A stretch of DNA of 64,000 bases from Rhizobium phaseoli (GTDB lineage Bacteria > Pseudomonadota > Alphaproteobacteria > Rhizobiales > Rhizobiaceae), in contig NZ_ML133589.1 of the NCBI RefSeq assembly GCF_003985125.1, positions 1 through 64,000 of the forward strand, written 5' to 3'. Each line of letters begins with the position of its first letter. Position 1 is the stretch's first letter. Shown one piece after another: positions 14,449 to 23,281 of the stretch. Made by a program: the position numbers and the translations under genes. Below the pieces are notes generated by a model. It was not told the origin of the DNA. It did no database searches and saw only the letters and a list, made by a program, of their open reading frames with translations.

Positions 14449-16743
14449 TCAGATCGACTGCGCCCGCAGCAATGGCGGAATCTCTTCCGGCGAAACCGGC
14501 CTGGAGAAGCGGTAGCCCTGCGCCTCCTCGCAATGCGCCTGCCGCAGGAAATCCATCTGGGCATCGGTCTCTACGCCTTCGGCGAGAACCGAAAGCTTCA
14601 GCGTCTGCGCCAGCGAGATGACGGCGGAGGCGATGGCGACGGCGGTCTTGTCGCCCGGCAGGGCCTCGACCAGCGACCGGTCCATCTTCAGCCGGTCAAA
14701 GGGGAAGGTCTTCAGCGCCGCAAGGCTGGAGTAACCGGAGCCGAAATCGTCGATCGACAGGCGCACGCCGAGCGCCCGCAGCGATGCCATCATCGCCAGC
14801 GCGCGTTCGGCATCCTGCATCACCACGCTTTCGGTGACCTCGAGTTCCAGCCAGTGGGATTGCAGGCGGTGACGCTCCAGCGCCTCGGCGACATGGCTTG
14901 CGAAATCCGGATCGGCGAATTGCTTGGCCGAGACGTTGACGGCGATCGTCAGCGGCGCGAGACCCATATCCTGCCAGGCGCGCGCCTGGCGGCAGGCCTC
15001 GTTCAGCACCCAGAGGCCGAGGGGAACGATGAGGCCGGTCTCTTCGGCGAGCGGGATGAAATTGACGGGCGGCACCCTGCCCTTGGCCGGATGGTTCCAG
15101 CGGACCAGCGCCTCGATGCCGGTGATGCGGCCGGTGGCGACGTCGACCTGCGGCTGATATTCCAGGAACAGCTGATCGCCCGTGATCGCCTGGTGGAGCT
15201 CCTCCTGCTCGCCGAGCGGCATGCCGACCGACGTGCTGGCGCCATCGTGATGCTGCAGCGTATTGCGGCCGAGCTGCTTGGCCCGGTACATGGCGCGGTC
15301 GGCATTGGCGAGAAGCTCTTCGGCGGTTGCGCCGTCGACGGGGAAGGCGGCGACGCCGATGCTGGCGGTAACGGCGATATCACCGCTCTCGCCGCGCATC
15401 GGCCGGTTGATCGCCTTCTGCAACTCGCGCAGGCGCCGCGCAATGCCGGCATCGTGGCTCGACTGGTGGACGAGCACCACGAGGAATTCGTCGCCGCCGA
15501 GCCGCACCACCATATCTGAGGCGCGGACGCTGTTGGCCATGCGGGTGGCGATCTCCTTCAGCACCTCGTCGCCGGCGGCGTGACCGCGGCCGTCATTGAT
15601 GTCCTTGAAATTGTCGAGATCGATATAGGCGACGGTGACCTTGCGGTTGTTGCGCCGGGCCTGATCGAGAATATTGGCCAGCCGCTCCTTCAGGAAGGCG
15701 CGGTTCGGCAGGCCGGTCAAATCATCATGATGGGCCATGAAATGGATGCGGTCGTGGACCCGCTTGCGCTCGATGGCGATGCCGGCGATGTGCGTGGCGA
15801 GCGCCACCAGCTTCATTTCATGCTCTGTGGGGCGGCGGACTTCCCTGGAATAAAGCGCGAAGGTGCCGAGCACATTATTCTCAGAGGTGGCGATCGGCGT
15901 CGACCAGCAGGAGCGGAAGCCGAAGGGCGCTACCAGCGCGCGGAAATCCTCCCACAGCGGGTCGCTCATCACGTCCTCGACGATGACAGACTGGCCGCGC
16001 CAGGCGGCGGTGCCGCAGGAGCCGACCTTGGGACCGATCGTGACGCCGTCGATCAGGCGGCTGTAGCCGCCGGGCAGATTGGGAGCCGCGCCTTGATAGA
16101 GTCTGGTGCCTTCGCTGTCGAGCAGCAGCACCGATCCGTCGATGCCGGTCAGTTGCGCCTCGATCATCAGCACCAGCGCCTCGAGGACCATCGGCAGCGG
16201 CTCGTTGCGGGCGATCATTTCCAGCAGTTTCGCCTGGCCGCGATGGAGATCCTCCTGGAGCTTGCGTTCGGTGATATCGCGGGAAACTCCGATCAGCCCG
16301 ACGATTTCGCCGCGGTCGTTGCGCAGCGGAATCTTCGAGGTCAGCCGGCATACCGGCCGGGGGCTGCCTGGAAGAACGACCGTTTCCTCCATGTCGATCC
16401 GGGCCTGGCCGGTCGCCATGATCTGCTGCTCAATATCGAAATGACGGCGCGCCACCTCGAAATCGAACAGGTCGAAATCGCGCTTGCCGGTGAGCTCTTC
16501 GGCACTCCCGAAGCCAAGGTTGCTGGCGGTGACGGCATTGGCGAAGACGAAGCGGCTGTCACGATCCTTGACGTAGAGGAAATCGGGCAGTTCGTGGATG
16601 ATCGCTTTCAGGCGCAGGTTCTCGACGCCCTCGGAGAGGTGGTGGGCGGTCGACGCCATCATTGCCTCGGTCGCGGCGACGAAGCGCCGCGTTTCGGCCG
16701 TCAGAGCCTCGGCCGATTCCCATCGCCTGGCTGTTTCGTGCAT
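14449..16743 (-). CDS. PAS-GAF-GGDEF-EAL cyclic-di-GMP signalling protein
   Basis: A 764-residue soluble protein. Order: helical N terminus, PAS (about 35-155), GAF (165-320), GGDEF (335-495) with intact G-G-D-E-F and an inhibitory-site R-A-S-D just upstream, then EAL (510-755) with EALVRW, NVSAKQF, EVTES, IDDFGSGYSSL, KMDR and AEGVET all present. Both diguanylate cyclase and phosphodiesterase activities look possible; the balance is probably set by the sensor domains. The ATG at 16743 was chosen for the GGGGAGAATGGGGTT site; the longer reading adds no domain. It ends 11 bases from the convergent luxR stop. Confidence 0.93.
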   Translation of the reverse strand: MHETARRWESAEALTAETRRFVAATEAMMASTAHHLSEGVENLRLKAIIHELPDFLYVKDRDSRFVFANAVTASNLGFGSAEELTGKRDFDLFDFEVARRHFDIEQQIMATGQARIDMEETVVLPGSPRPVCRLTSKIPLRNDRGEIVGLIGVSRDITERKLQEDLHRGQAKLLEMIARNEPLPMVLEALVLMIEAQLTGIDGSVLLLDSEGTRLYQGAAPNLPGGYSRLIDGVTIGPKVGSCGTAAWRGQSVIVEDVMSDPLWEDFRALVAPFGFRSCWSTPIATSENNVLGTFALYSREVRRPTEHEMKLVALATHIAGIAIERKRVHDRIHFMAHHDDLTGLPNRAFLKERLANILDQARRNNRKVTVAYIDLDNFKDINDGRGHAAGDEVLKEIATRMANSVRASDMVVRLGGDEFLVVLVHQSSHDAGIARRLRELQKAINRPMRGESGDIAVTASIGVAAFPVDGATAEELLANADRAMYRAKQLGRNTLQHHDGASTSVGMPLGEQEELHQAITGDQLFLEYQPQVDVATGRITGIEALVRWNHPAKGRVPPVNFIPLAEETGLIVPLGLWVLNEACRQARAWQDMGLAPLTIAVNVSAKQFADPDFASHVAEALERHRLQSHWLELEVTESVVMQDAERALAMMASLRALGVRLSIDDFGSGYSSLAALKTFPFDRLKMDRSLVEALPGDKTAVAIASAVISLAQTLKLSVLAEGVETDAQMDFLRQAHCEEAQGYRFSRPVSPEEIPPLLRAQSI

Positions 16744-16974
16744 AACCCCATTCTCCCCGGCCCCGCAATCGTCATTTCCCTTCAAAGTAGTCCTGAAGTC
16801 CTTCGGCTTGCTTAAGTGAAAGAGTGAACAACACGCCAAAATAAGCGGCGAGATCCTGCCCTCAACCTCGCTCGCACGGGCAATTTCGCGGGCCGGGGAA
16901 AAGTTTGTGCCAAAAGAAGACAGGCGGGATGGCACGTTTCCTGCTACGAGGGCGCCATGACAGGAGCGCCTGGA

Positions 16975-18342
16975 ATGCCTTCACGCCGCGACACGCTTCT
17001 CTTTCTCGCCGCCTCAGCGGTTGCGGGCGGGGCGTCGCGCGCGCTGGCCTCGCCGCTGACGGCAGCCGCCCAGCCCGACCTGCGCGGCGCGATCGACGCG
17101 GTCGAATATCGCGCCGTTCCCGAAAGCGGCGACCGCAAGGCCCGCAACCTGGAGCAGATGATCAAACGGGCGGCGGCCGAGAATGTGCCGGTCTTCCTAC
17201 CGCCCGGCACCTACCGGATCTCCAATCTCACCTTGCCCGACAATACCCGCATTACGGGCGTGCCGGGCGCGTCGCGGATCGTCTATACCGGCGACGGCCA
17301 TCTCTTTGCGGCCGAGAATGTGCGGCGCATCGAGCTTTCCAATCTCGTCATCGACGGCGGCAACCGCTGGCTCGGCGATTATGCCGGCGGGCTCCTGCAA
17401 TTTACCGGCGTCGACGAGGTGCTGATCGACAATTGCGAGATCGGCGGCAGCCGCAAGCACGGCCTGCAGCTGGAGCGCTGCGGCGGGCGGATCGAACGCA
17501 GCCGCATCTCAGGCGCTGCCCAATCGGGGCTTTACGCCATCGATTCCGCCAATCTTTCGGTCACCGGCAATACGATCGCCGATTGCGGCAATGGCGGCAT
17601 TCTCGTGCATCGCTGGAAGAAGGCGGAAGACGGCACGGTGGTATCCGGCAACCGTATTTCCAACATCCGCGCCAATGACGGCGGCACCGGCCAGAACGGC
17701 AACGGCATCAACATCTTCCGCGCCGACGGGGTGATGGTGGTGAACAACCATATTTCCGACTGCGCCTTTACGGCGATCCGCGCCAATTCGGCCTCGGACA
17801 TCCAGATCAGCAGCAACCAGTGCCGGCGGTCCGGCGAGACGGCGATCTATGTCGAATTCGCCTTCGAGGGTGCCGTGGTCTCCGCCAATCTGATCGATGG
17901 GGCGGCCAACGGCATCTCGATCGCCAATTTCGACGAGGGTGGCAGGCTCGCCAGCGTCACCGGCAATGTCGTGCGCAACCTGACGCTGAAGGGACCCTAC
18001 CAGCACGAGGTCGGCTTCGGCATCGGCATCGCGGCGGAGGCCGATACACTGGTGTCGGGCAATGTGATCGAAGGGGCGCCGCGCTGGGGACTGCAGATCG
18101 GCTGGGGCGCCTATCTGCGCAATGTCGTCGTCAGCGGCAATGTGGTGCGCAAGGCCCCGGTCGGCTGCGCCGTCTCGGTCGCCGACGGCGCCGGCACCGC
18201 CGTCATCACCGACAATGTCTTTCAGGAAACCAAAGACGGCGCGGTTCTCGGCTTCGCGTGGGAGAAGAAAGTCTCCGGCGAGTTGGCGGACGGCGGCTCG
18301 CCCTATGCGCAGCTCACCATCGAGCGAAACCGCGTGTCCTGA
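16975..18342 (+). CDS. Tat-exported right-handed beta-helix repeat protein
   Basis: A 455-residue protein with a twin-arginine signal MPSRRDTLLFLAAS ending near RALA, then about 16 short beta-helix coils marked by repeated V-x-G-N-x-I/V and N-G-I/N-x-I turns. It matches the Tat-translocated uncharacterised repeat proteins known from rhizobia (TIGR03808 type). Parallel beta-helices of this shape often bind or cleave polysaccharides, but no catalytic residues can be assigned. The ATG at 16975 follows AGGAG with good spacing; 16957 is an in-frame alternative. Confidence 0.88.
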   Translation: MPSRRDTLLFLAASAVAGGASRALASPLTAAAQPDLRGAIDAVEYRAVPESGDRKARNLEQMIKRAAAENVPVFLPPGTYRISNLTLPDNTRITGVPGASRIVYTGDGHLFAAENVRRIELSNLVIDGGNRWLGDYAGGLLQFTGVDEVLIDNCEIGGSRKHGLQLERCGGRIERSRISGAAQSGLYAIDSANLSVTGNTIADCGNGGILVHRWKKAEDGTVVSGNRISNIRANDGGTGQNGNGINIFRADGVMVVNNHISDCAFTAIRANSASDIQISSNQCRRSGETAIYVEFAFEGAVVSANLIDGAANGISIANFDEGGRLASVTGNVVRNLTLKGPYQHEVGFGIGIAAEADTLVSGNVIEGAPRWGLQIGWGAYLRNVVVSGNVVRKAPVGCAVSVADGAGTAVITDNVFQETKDGAVLGFAWEKKVSGELADGGSPYAQLTIERNRVS

Positions 18343-18407
18343 CGGCCAGCAACGACCGCCGGCGGCTCTGCACGCGGCAAAACCTCACGCAGGTGAGCAC
18401 ACCGTCG

Positions 18408-18872
18408 TCACTGCGTCTGATAGGTGCCGGTGACGGTCGCTTCCGCCAAGGCATGCTTCTTTGCCTCCGCCCACATGGCGCTGATGCCGGCGGCATCGGG
18501 GATCGAAAGCTTCGGCACGTCGAGGGCGGCGAGGCGGAAGATATAGTGATGCGGACGATCGCCGGCCGGCGGTTGCGGGCCGTCGTAACGGGCGTTCCCG
18601 AAATCGTTCTTGTAGAACCGCGGCGCCTGTTCGGGTGCGGTGTCGGCGCTTTCGGCGAGTTCACTCCACTGCGCCGGGATATTGGCGATGCCGCAATGGC
18701 GGAAGGTGCCGCGCGGGGCGTCCGGATCCTCGACCACCAGAGCAAAGCTCCTGGTCTCGTCGGGGGCGCCGCTCCAGGCGAGCGGCGGAAAGAGATTCTC
18801 GCCCGCACGGGCATATTTCTTCGGGATCGGCTGATCCTGCGCAAAGGCTTTGCTGATCAATGTCAAAGTCAT
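18408..18872 (-). CDS. YbhB/YbcL (PEBP, Raf kinase inhibitor-like) family protein
   Basis: A 154-residue phosphatidylethanolamine-binding-protein fold. The conserved ligand-pocket motifs are present: NLFPPLAWSGAP, VVEDPDAPRGTFRHCGIANIP and PPAGDRPHHYIFRLAAL. Bacterial members have poorly defined roles. Its beginning resembles the mature form (ALTLISKAF-like), with no signal peptide, so it is cytoplasmic. AAGGAGACTGTC precedes the ATG at 18872. It is convergent with the beta-helix gene. Confidence 0.9.
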   Translation of the reverse strand: MTLTLISKAFAQDQPIPKKYARAGENLFPPLAWSGAPDETRSFALVVEDPDAPRGTFRHCGIANIPAQWSELAESADTAPEQAPRFYKNDFGNARYDGPQPPAGDRPHHYIFRLAALDVPKLSIPDAAGISAMWAEAKKHALAEATVTGTYQTQ

Positions 18873-18982
18873 GACAGTCTCCTTAGCGTCTCAGGGACGA
18901 CCGCTTCCCTTCTTATGCTGGCTTTCCTGATTGCGGCCGCGCGCGATCGTGCGATCATCGTTCCCCGCATCCGGATCGGGCT

Positions 18983-19117
18983 TCAGATCGCGGCCTCTTT
19001 CGCCTGCGCATTGCGTTGCAGATCTGCTTCGGCGTCGAAACCATCATCGGCGTTTGCGGTTTTCTCGCGTTTTTCGATGACGCGAAGCTGCTGCTCATGG
19101 GTCTTTTTCCCCGTCAT
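18983..19117 (-). CDS. 44-residue charged small protein
   Basis: A very short gene supported by a strong AAGGAGG ribosome site upstream of ATG 19117. The product (MTGKKTHEQQLRVIEKREK and then an acidic stretch) is highly charged, helical and lacks hydrophobic segments. Similar tiny proteins occur across rhizobia; I recognise no domain. A good match to an extracytoplasmic-function sigma (EcfG-type) promoter lies 66-90 bases upstream, hinting at general stress expression. A longer reading to 19201 is less likely. Confidence 0.62.
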   Translation of the reverse strand: MTGKKTHEQQLRVIEKREKTANADDGFDAEADLQRNAQAKEAAI

Positions 19118-19182
19118 GACATTCCTCCTTGTCTGAGCACATGCCCTCTTTGGACGCCTCGCCGGCGCCAGCATCAGGGTCG

Positions 19183-19207
19183 AACCCGCCGGCCTTCTCA
19201 TTGTTCC
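19183..19207 (-). promoter_or_regulatory. Candidate EcfG (general stress sigma factor) promoter
   Basis: Read on the minus strand, GGAAC (19203-19207) is followed after 17 bases by GTT (19183-19185). This matches the alphaproteobacterial EcfG promoter pattern GGAAC-N16/17-(C)GTT. It would drive the 44-residue gene starting at 19117. Confidence 0.45.
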
Positions 19208-19347
19208 CCGGGGCCGGGCAATTCTGCCTGTGATTTTCGGAGTTACGCAGCTCTATCAAAAGCTTTCATCATTCCATCAGCGACGAAGACTTTTCCGAGG
19301 GAGATCGGGCGATTACGGTTTCTCCGACACATCAAGGGGATATGGTG

Positions 19348-20013
19348 ATGCTGACAATTTACGGGGTCTATCGTTCACGCGCCTCGCGCGTCTATTGGAT
19401 GGCGGAAGAGCTCGGGCTCGAATTCCGCTCGGTGCCGGTGCTGCAGGCCAGGCGGCTCGCCGACCCGCTCGCCGCGGAGGCGCCGCTCAACACCCATTCG
19501 GCCGAGTTCGCCGCCGTCAATCCGATGGGTCAGATCCCCAGCATTGCCGACGGCGACCTCGTCATGCACGAGTCGCTGGCGATCAATCTCTACCTCGCCC
19601 GCAAACATGGCGGGCCGCTGTCGGGCCAAACCGTCGAGGAAGACGGATTGCTGACGATGTGGACGGTGTGGGCGGCCTCGCAGGTCGAGCCGCATTCGGT
19701 CCGGATCGTGCTGACCTATGATAACGGCCTGGAAAACAGCGCCGAGGGCAAGGAGACGATCGCGGCCGCCTGTTACGGGCTGCGTCGGCCGCTTGCGGGG
19801 CTCGAAAGCCAGCTTGCCGGCCGCCAGTGGATCGTCGGCGACCGCTTCACCGTCGCCGATCTCAACATTGCCGAGGTGCTGCGCTATGCCCAGAGCGAGG
19901 CAGCGCTTTTCGATGCCTATCCGAACGTCAAGGCCTGGATCGAGCGCTGCCAGTCCCGCCCCGCTTACAAGAGAATGCAGGAGACGCGCGGCAAGGAACC
20001 GATCGAGGTTTGA
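19348..20013 (+). CDS. Glutathione S-transferase
   Basis: A 221-residue cytosolic GST. Thioredoxin-like N-terminal domain has YRSRASRVYW at the glutathione-activating position and NPMGQIPSI / HESLAINLYLA for glutathione binding; the C-terminal helical domain carries the capping-box pattern FTVADLNIAEVL. The start at 19348 (MLTIYGVYR) gives normal spacing to AAGGGGA, whereas 19342 would be too close. A RIME-like element begins two bases after its stop. Substrate unknown. Confidence 0.9.
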   Translation: MLTIYGVYRSRASRVYWMAEELGLEFRSVPVLQARRLADPLAAEAPLNTHSAEFAAVNPMGQIPSIADGDLVMHESLAINLYLARKHGGPLSGQTVEEDGLLTMWTVWAASQVEPHSVRIVLTYDNGLENSAEGKETIAAACYGLRRPLAGLESQLAGRQWIVGDRFTVADLNIAEVLRYAQSEAALFDAYPNVKAWIERCQSRPAYKRMQETRGKEPIEV

Positions 20014-20014
20014 T

Positions 20015-20119
20015 CTAAAGCGCGTCGCGCTTTAGCTTTTTGTTTTTGCGCATGTCGTTGCGGCAAACGCGCTTCGCGCTGTGCCTGGGAAAACCGCTGC
20101 ACAGTTTAGCGCGACATGC
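20015..20119. repeat. RIME-type element between GST and lysR
   Basis: CTAAAGCGCG-T-CGCGCTTTAG (20015-20035) is a perfect palindrome, and GCATGTCG (20050-20057) pairs with CGACATGC (20112-20119). The roughly 105-base two-palindrome form and sequence match rhizobial RIME elements. The GST stop precedes it by one base, and the lysR stop (TAA on the minus strand at 20121-20123) lies at its other edge. Confidence 0.8.
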
Positions 20120-20120
20120 T

Positions 20121-21017
20121 TTAGCGGAACAAGGCGAGCGTACCGTCCATTTCTTCGCGGATCCACGCCTTGAAATCCTTGACCTTCTTCGGCTCGCGCG
20201 CACCCTCGGCGGCAATGAAATAATGGCCGAAACCGGTCTTTGCGCGAATGCCGAAGGGAGCCGCCAGCCGGCCTTCGGCCAGCGCAAAGGCGGCAAGCGT
20301 CTGCCAGGCAAGCATCACGCCCTGGCCGGCGATCGCCGCATCGAGACAGAGCGAGGCGTCGTTGAAGACGTGACGGGTCACAGGCGTGGCGCCCGATAGC
20401 CCCGCCTCGCGCATCCAGACCTCCCAGCCGAACATGGCATGGCCATCGATGATGGCAGGCAGCTTCAGGATATCGGCGGGCTCTTTCAATTTCGCCGCCA
20501 TTTCGGGCGAACAGACCGGAAAGACCTCCTGTTGCAGCAGCAGTTCGGCCTTCACGTCTGGCCATTTGCCAGCGCCGACACGGATGCCGATATCGACATC
20601 GCCAAGCGCCGGATTGACGAGATTGTGCGTCGCATCCAGCCGCAGCTCGATGTCGGGATGTCGCTCGGCGAAACGATCGAGCCGGCAAACGAGCCAGCGG
20701 GCGGCGAAGACCGGCGCCACCGAGATAGTCAGGATCGCATCATCCTTGCGGCTGGCGATCGACACCGCCGCCGAAAGACGGGCAAAACCCTCGTCGAGCG
20801 CATGCAGCACCGGCCGGCCGGCTTCGGTGGCGATCATGCCGCGGGCGGTGCGCTCGAAGATCACCTGCCCCAGTTGCGCTTCGGCCTTGATCACCTGCTG
20901 GCTGACGGCGCCGACCGAGACGCCAAGCTCGTCGGCGGCGGCCTGCAGCGAGCCGAGCCGGCCGACGGCATCGAGTGCCCTGAGGCCGTTGAGGTGCACC
21001 GTGTTGAGGTTCTTCAT
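20121..21017 (-). CDS. LysR-family regulator, GcvA-like
   Basis: A 298-residue LysR protein: N-terminal winged helix (LNGLRALDAVGRLGSLQAAA then VSVGAVSQQV) and a periplasmic-binding-like effector domain (about 92-295). The effector domain resembles GcvA-type regulators. The TAA stop lies within the last bases of the RIME-like element, so the extreme C terminus may have been set by insertion. It is divergent from the small gene at 21151, a likely target. Confidence 0.9.
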   Translation of the reverse strand: MKNLNTVHLNGLRALDAVGRLGSLQAAADELGVSVGAVSQQVIKAEAQLGQVIFERTARGMIATEAGRPVLHALDEGFARLSAAVSIASRKDDAILTISVAPVFAARWLVCRLDRFAERHPDIELRLDATHNLVNPALGDVDIGIRVGAGKWPDVKAELLLQQEVFPVCSPEMAAKLKEPADILKLPAIIDGHAMFGWEVWMREAGLSGATPVTRHVFNDASLCLDAAIAGQGVMLAWQTLAAFALAEGRLAAPFGIRAKTGFGHYFIAAEGAREPKKVKDFKAWIREEMDGTLALFR

Positions 21018-21150
21018 ATAGTTTTTCTATAACAGCGGCTCGGTAATCTCAATTGAAAATCTGGCTGCCGGCGCACAGATTGGTGGCATAGGCGATCCCA
21101 GCCGGTGCGGGATCACCATTTTCGTCACGCTGGAGAAAGCGAGGCATACC

Positions 21151-21345
21151 ATGTCATTGCTGAAGTTTTTCTTGAAGCCCGCCCTTGCCACGGAGGGCGC
21201 GGACACCGCTCCAATCTGGAAGGACGATCCGCTGCGACACCCCGAGATCGAGCACATGTCGTTGCGCGAAATCGCTGATCTGCCGCTTGGAATGGAGACT
21301 GACGCAAGCGCAGAGACCAGGACGCCGCTGACGACAGCCGCGTGA
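21151..21345 (+). CDS. Small protein with DUF1127-like C-terminal motif
   Basis: A 64-residue protein beginning MSLLKFFLKPALA. The segment HPEIEHMSLREIADLPLG resembles the L-x-D/E-I-G/L core of DUF1127 proteins, which often lie divergent from LysR genes in rhizobia and act with small RNAs or in stress control in relatives. A GCGAGGC purine tract lies before the ATG. Divergent arrangement with the LysR gene (133-base gap) supports a regulatory link, but identity with DUF1127 is tentative. Confidence 0.6.
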   Translation: MSLLKFFLKPALATEGADTAPIWKDDPLRHPEIEHMSLREIADLPLGMETDASAETRTPLTTAA

Positions 21346-21493
21346 GACGGCTGCCGCTCATTTGCTGAATCGCTCTGTGTCGGCCCACAAATTGCGCGTC
21401 GCCGTAGAAAAACCTTACTTGGCACCTGCATTCGCGCGAGCCACGTCAAACCCGGCGTCGCGAAGCCTATCTATTTCAGCAAAGAGATTTTCA

Positions 21494-22471
21494 GTGCCAT
21501 CCATTCGAAAAATCCTATTCGGACTCCTCGCAATTTTCACGGTCGTGATTGTCGTCGGCGCCGGCTGGCTCTGGCAGGTCGCGGGTGTTTACGGTTTCAA
21601 CACCGTCTTGCGGCGCGGCGGGACCTATTGGACCGACATGAAACCTGACGATGATCGCCTTTCCGCCTCCATGCGTTTGGCGTTGAGCCCCGTGGTCCCG
21701 GCGGTCCTGCCCGGGCCGCTGGTCTGGCAGGAGCCGGAGCCGGGCTTCGAGGTGGCGGAGCTGCCGGTTCTTGCCGATGGCCGCGAAGTCGACCGGATCT
21801 TTCTCAGCAGAGTTGACCCGGCCCGCTTTCGATTCGTCACGCATAATGCGGCTGCGGGCGATAAGGGCATCGACGAATGGGAAAAGGCTTTGCCGAACGC
21901 CGTGCTCATCGTCAACGGCAGCTATTTCGACAAACATGGCAGGCCCGATACGCCTTTCATCAGCGAGGGCATTGCGATGGGTCCTCAGCAGTATGACGCG
22001 CGGGCCGGCGCCTTCACTGCCGACAAAGACACTGCCGAGATCCGTGACCTCTCGCATCAGGATTGGCAGACAGCCTTTGTCGGCGCCTCGAACGCCATGG
22101 TCTCCTATCCGCTCCTGATCGGCGATGACGGGCAAACGCATGTGAATGTGAAAAGCCGCTGGCTCGCCAACCGTACGTTTGTCGCCAAAGACGATCTGGG
22201 GCGTGTCGTCATCGGGACGACAAAGGAAGCGTTCTTTTCCCTCGACCGGCTGGCAGAGTTTCTCAAGACCTCGCCGCTCAATCTCAAGGTCGCGCTCAAT
22301 CTTGACGGCGGTCCCGTCGCCTGCCGGAGCGTGCGGCTGAATGGCTATCGGCAAAAATTCTACGCACGGTGGGAGTCTCAGGCGGACGGCAACACAGTAA
22401 GCCTGCTCCGCTGGCCGATTTCCGAAGCCAACTGGGCCATGCCGATGGTGCTGACGGTCGAGCGGAAATAG
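21494..22471 (+). CDS. Phosphodiester glycosidase-family protein (NAGPA-like)
   Basis: A 325-residue membrane-anchored or exported protein. The start is a GTG at 21494 (GTGCCATCC) with AAAGAGA upstream; residues 7-27 form a hydrophobic segment. The domain shows VNGSYFDKHGRP and the terminal NLDGGPVACRS, corresponding to the N-G-x-Y/F-F and L-D-G-G-x-S motifs of phosphodiester glycosidase domains (DUF2233/NAGPA type), which cut sugar-phosphate diesters. The usual serine region reads G-G-P-V-A here. Substrate might be a cell-surface glycan. No operon partner is evident. Confidence 0.8.
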   Translation: MPSIRKILFGLLAIFTVVIVVGAGWLWQVAGVYGFNTVLRRGGTYWTDMKPDDDRLSASMRLALSPVVPAVLPGPLVWQEPEPGFEVAELPVLADGREVDRIFLSRVDPARFRFVTHNAAAGDKGIDEWEKALPNAVLIVNGSYFDKHGRPDTPFISEGIAMGPQQYDARAGAFTADKDTAEIRDLSHQDWQTAFVGASNAMVSYPLLIGDDGQTHVNVKSRWLANRTFVAKDDLGRVVIGTTKEAFFSLDRLAEFLKTSPLNLKVALNLDGGPVACRSVRLNGYRQKFYARWESQADGNTVSLLRWPISEANWAMPMVLTVERK

Positions 22472-22517
22472 GTCGATCGGCACTGCGCTGAAAGGCGCCC
22501 ATCCGATGACGCGCGCA

Positions 22518-22561
22518 TTGACCTGCCGCTTTTCCCGGCGTAGATAGCTAGACAGGCTAGC
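22518..22561 (+). promoter_or_regulatory. Promoter and operator of the Phd/VapC pair
   Basis: TTGACC (22518-22523), a 17-base spacer and TAGATA (22541-22546) form a good sigma-70-type promoter. GCTAG-ACAGG-CTAGC (22547-22561), an inverted repeat directly after the -10, is well placed as the operator bound by the antitoxin for autorepression. Confidence 0.6.
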
Positions 22562-22574
22562 CAGGAGACGTCTC

Positions 22575-22829
22575 ATGGAATGGCAGTTGCAAGACGCCAA
22601 GAATCAGTTCTCGAAGGTAGTTCAGAGGGCGCGAGATGAGGGGCCGCAGGTGGTAACGTTGCGCGGAGAGCGGACGGCTGTCGTCTTATCCGCCCGCGAT
22701 TACGACGCCCTCCGCGCCGGCCGCCCGACGCTGGTCGACGATCTGCTGGGCGGTCCTGCCTGGGACGACGAGCTTGCCGATGCGGTGGAAGCTCGGGCCA
22801 AGAACCCAAGCCGCGGCGTGACCTTCTGA
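22575..22829 (+). CDS. Phd/YefM-family antitoxin
   Basis: An 84-residue antitoxin. The N-terminal Phd/YefM DNA-binding fold is evident from WQLQDAKNQFSKVVQRA and VTLRGERTAVVLSARDYDAL; the C-terminal segment (DDLLGGPAWDDELADAVEAR) would wrap the toxin. It follows AGGAG with the ATG at 22575 and its TGA overlaps the toxin ATG by one base, indicating translational coupling. Confidence 0.92.
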   Translation: MEWQLQDAKNQFSKVVQRARDEGPQVVTLRGERTAVVLSARDYDALRAGRPTLVDDLLGGPAWDDELADAVEARAKNPSRGVTF

Positions 22830-23236
22830 TGTATCTGGTTGATACGAACATCGTCTCGGAGGCGCGGCGCGGCACGCCGCAGGCGGTTACCTGGCTGCGC
22901 TCCGTCGACCCGCTGAGCATCCATCTGAGCGCCCTGACCCTTGGCGAGATCATGCGCGGCATTGCCCTCAAACAGAAGTCGGATCCGAAGGCCGCAGGCC
23001 ACCTTGCCGAGTGGCTGCGCAAGCTGCGCCATGACCACGGCGCTCGCATCCTGCCGGTAACAGATCAGATCGCCGTGGAATGGGGCCGAATCGCCGCGAT
23101 CCGGCCGCGCGGCGACATCGATGGACTGATCGCCGCCACCGCCATCGTCCATGATCTGATCGTCGTCACCCGCAATGTCGGCGACTTCAATGACACCGGC
23201 GTATCGGTGATCGACCCTTGGGAACCCTCGGCATGA
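22829..23236 (+). CDS. vapC: VapC-type PIN-domain ribonuclease toxin
   Basis: A 135-residue PIN-domain protein. The acidic active-site pattern is intact: D4 in YLVDTNIVSE, the glutamate in TLGEIMRG, and D/D in DIDGLIAATA and NVGDF. PIN toxins of this class cleave RNA, often tRNA or rRNA. Partner antitoxin is of the Phd/YefM type, a common mixed pairing. The overlap of start and stop keeps stoichiometry linked. Confidence 0.92.
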   Translation: MYLVDTNIVSEARRGTPQAVTWLRSVDPLSIHLSALTLGEIMRGIALKQKSDPKAAGHLAEWLRKLRHDHGARILPVTDQIAVEWGRIAAIRPRGDIDGLIAATAIVHDLIVVTRNVGDFNDTGVSVIDPWEPSA

Positions 23237-23281
23237 CCTCCGGGATTCTGCGCCCCTGCCCCGCGGGCCTCAGGTGAGCGA

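Noticed and set aside
15580..16815. 411-residue open frame opposite the PAS-GAF-GGDEF-EAL gene
   Set aside because: Shadow frame without homology or ribosome site.
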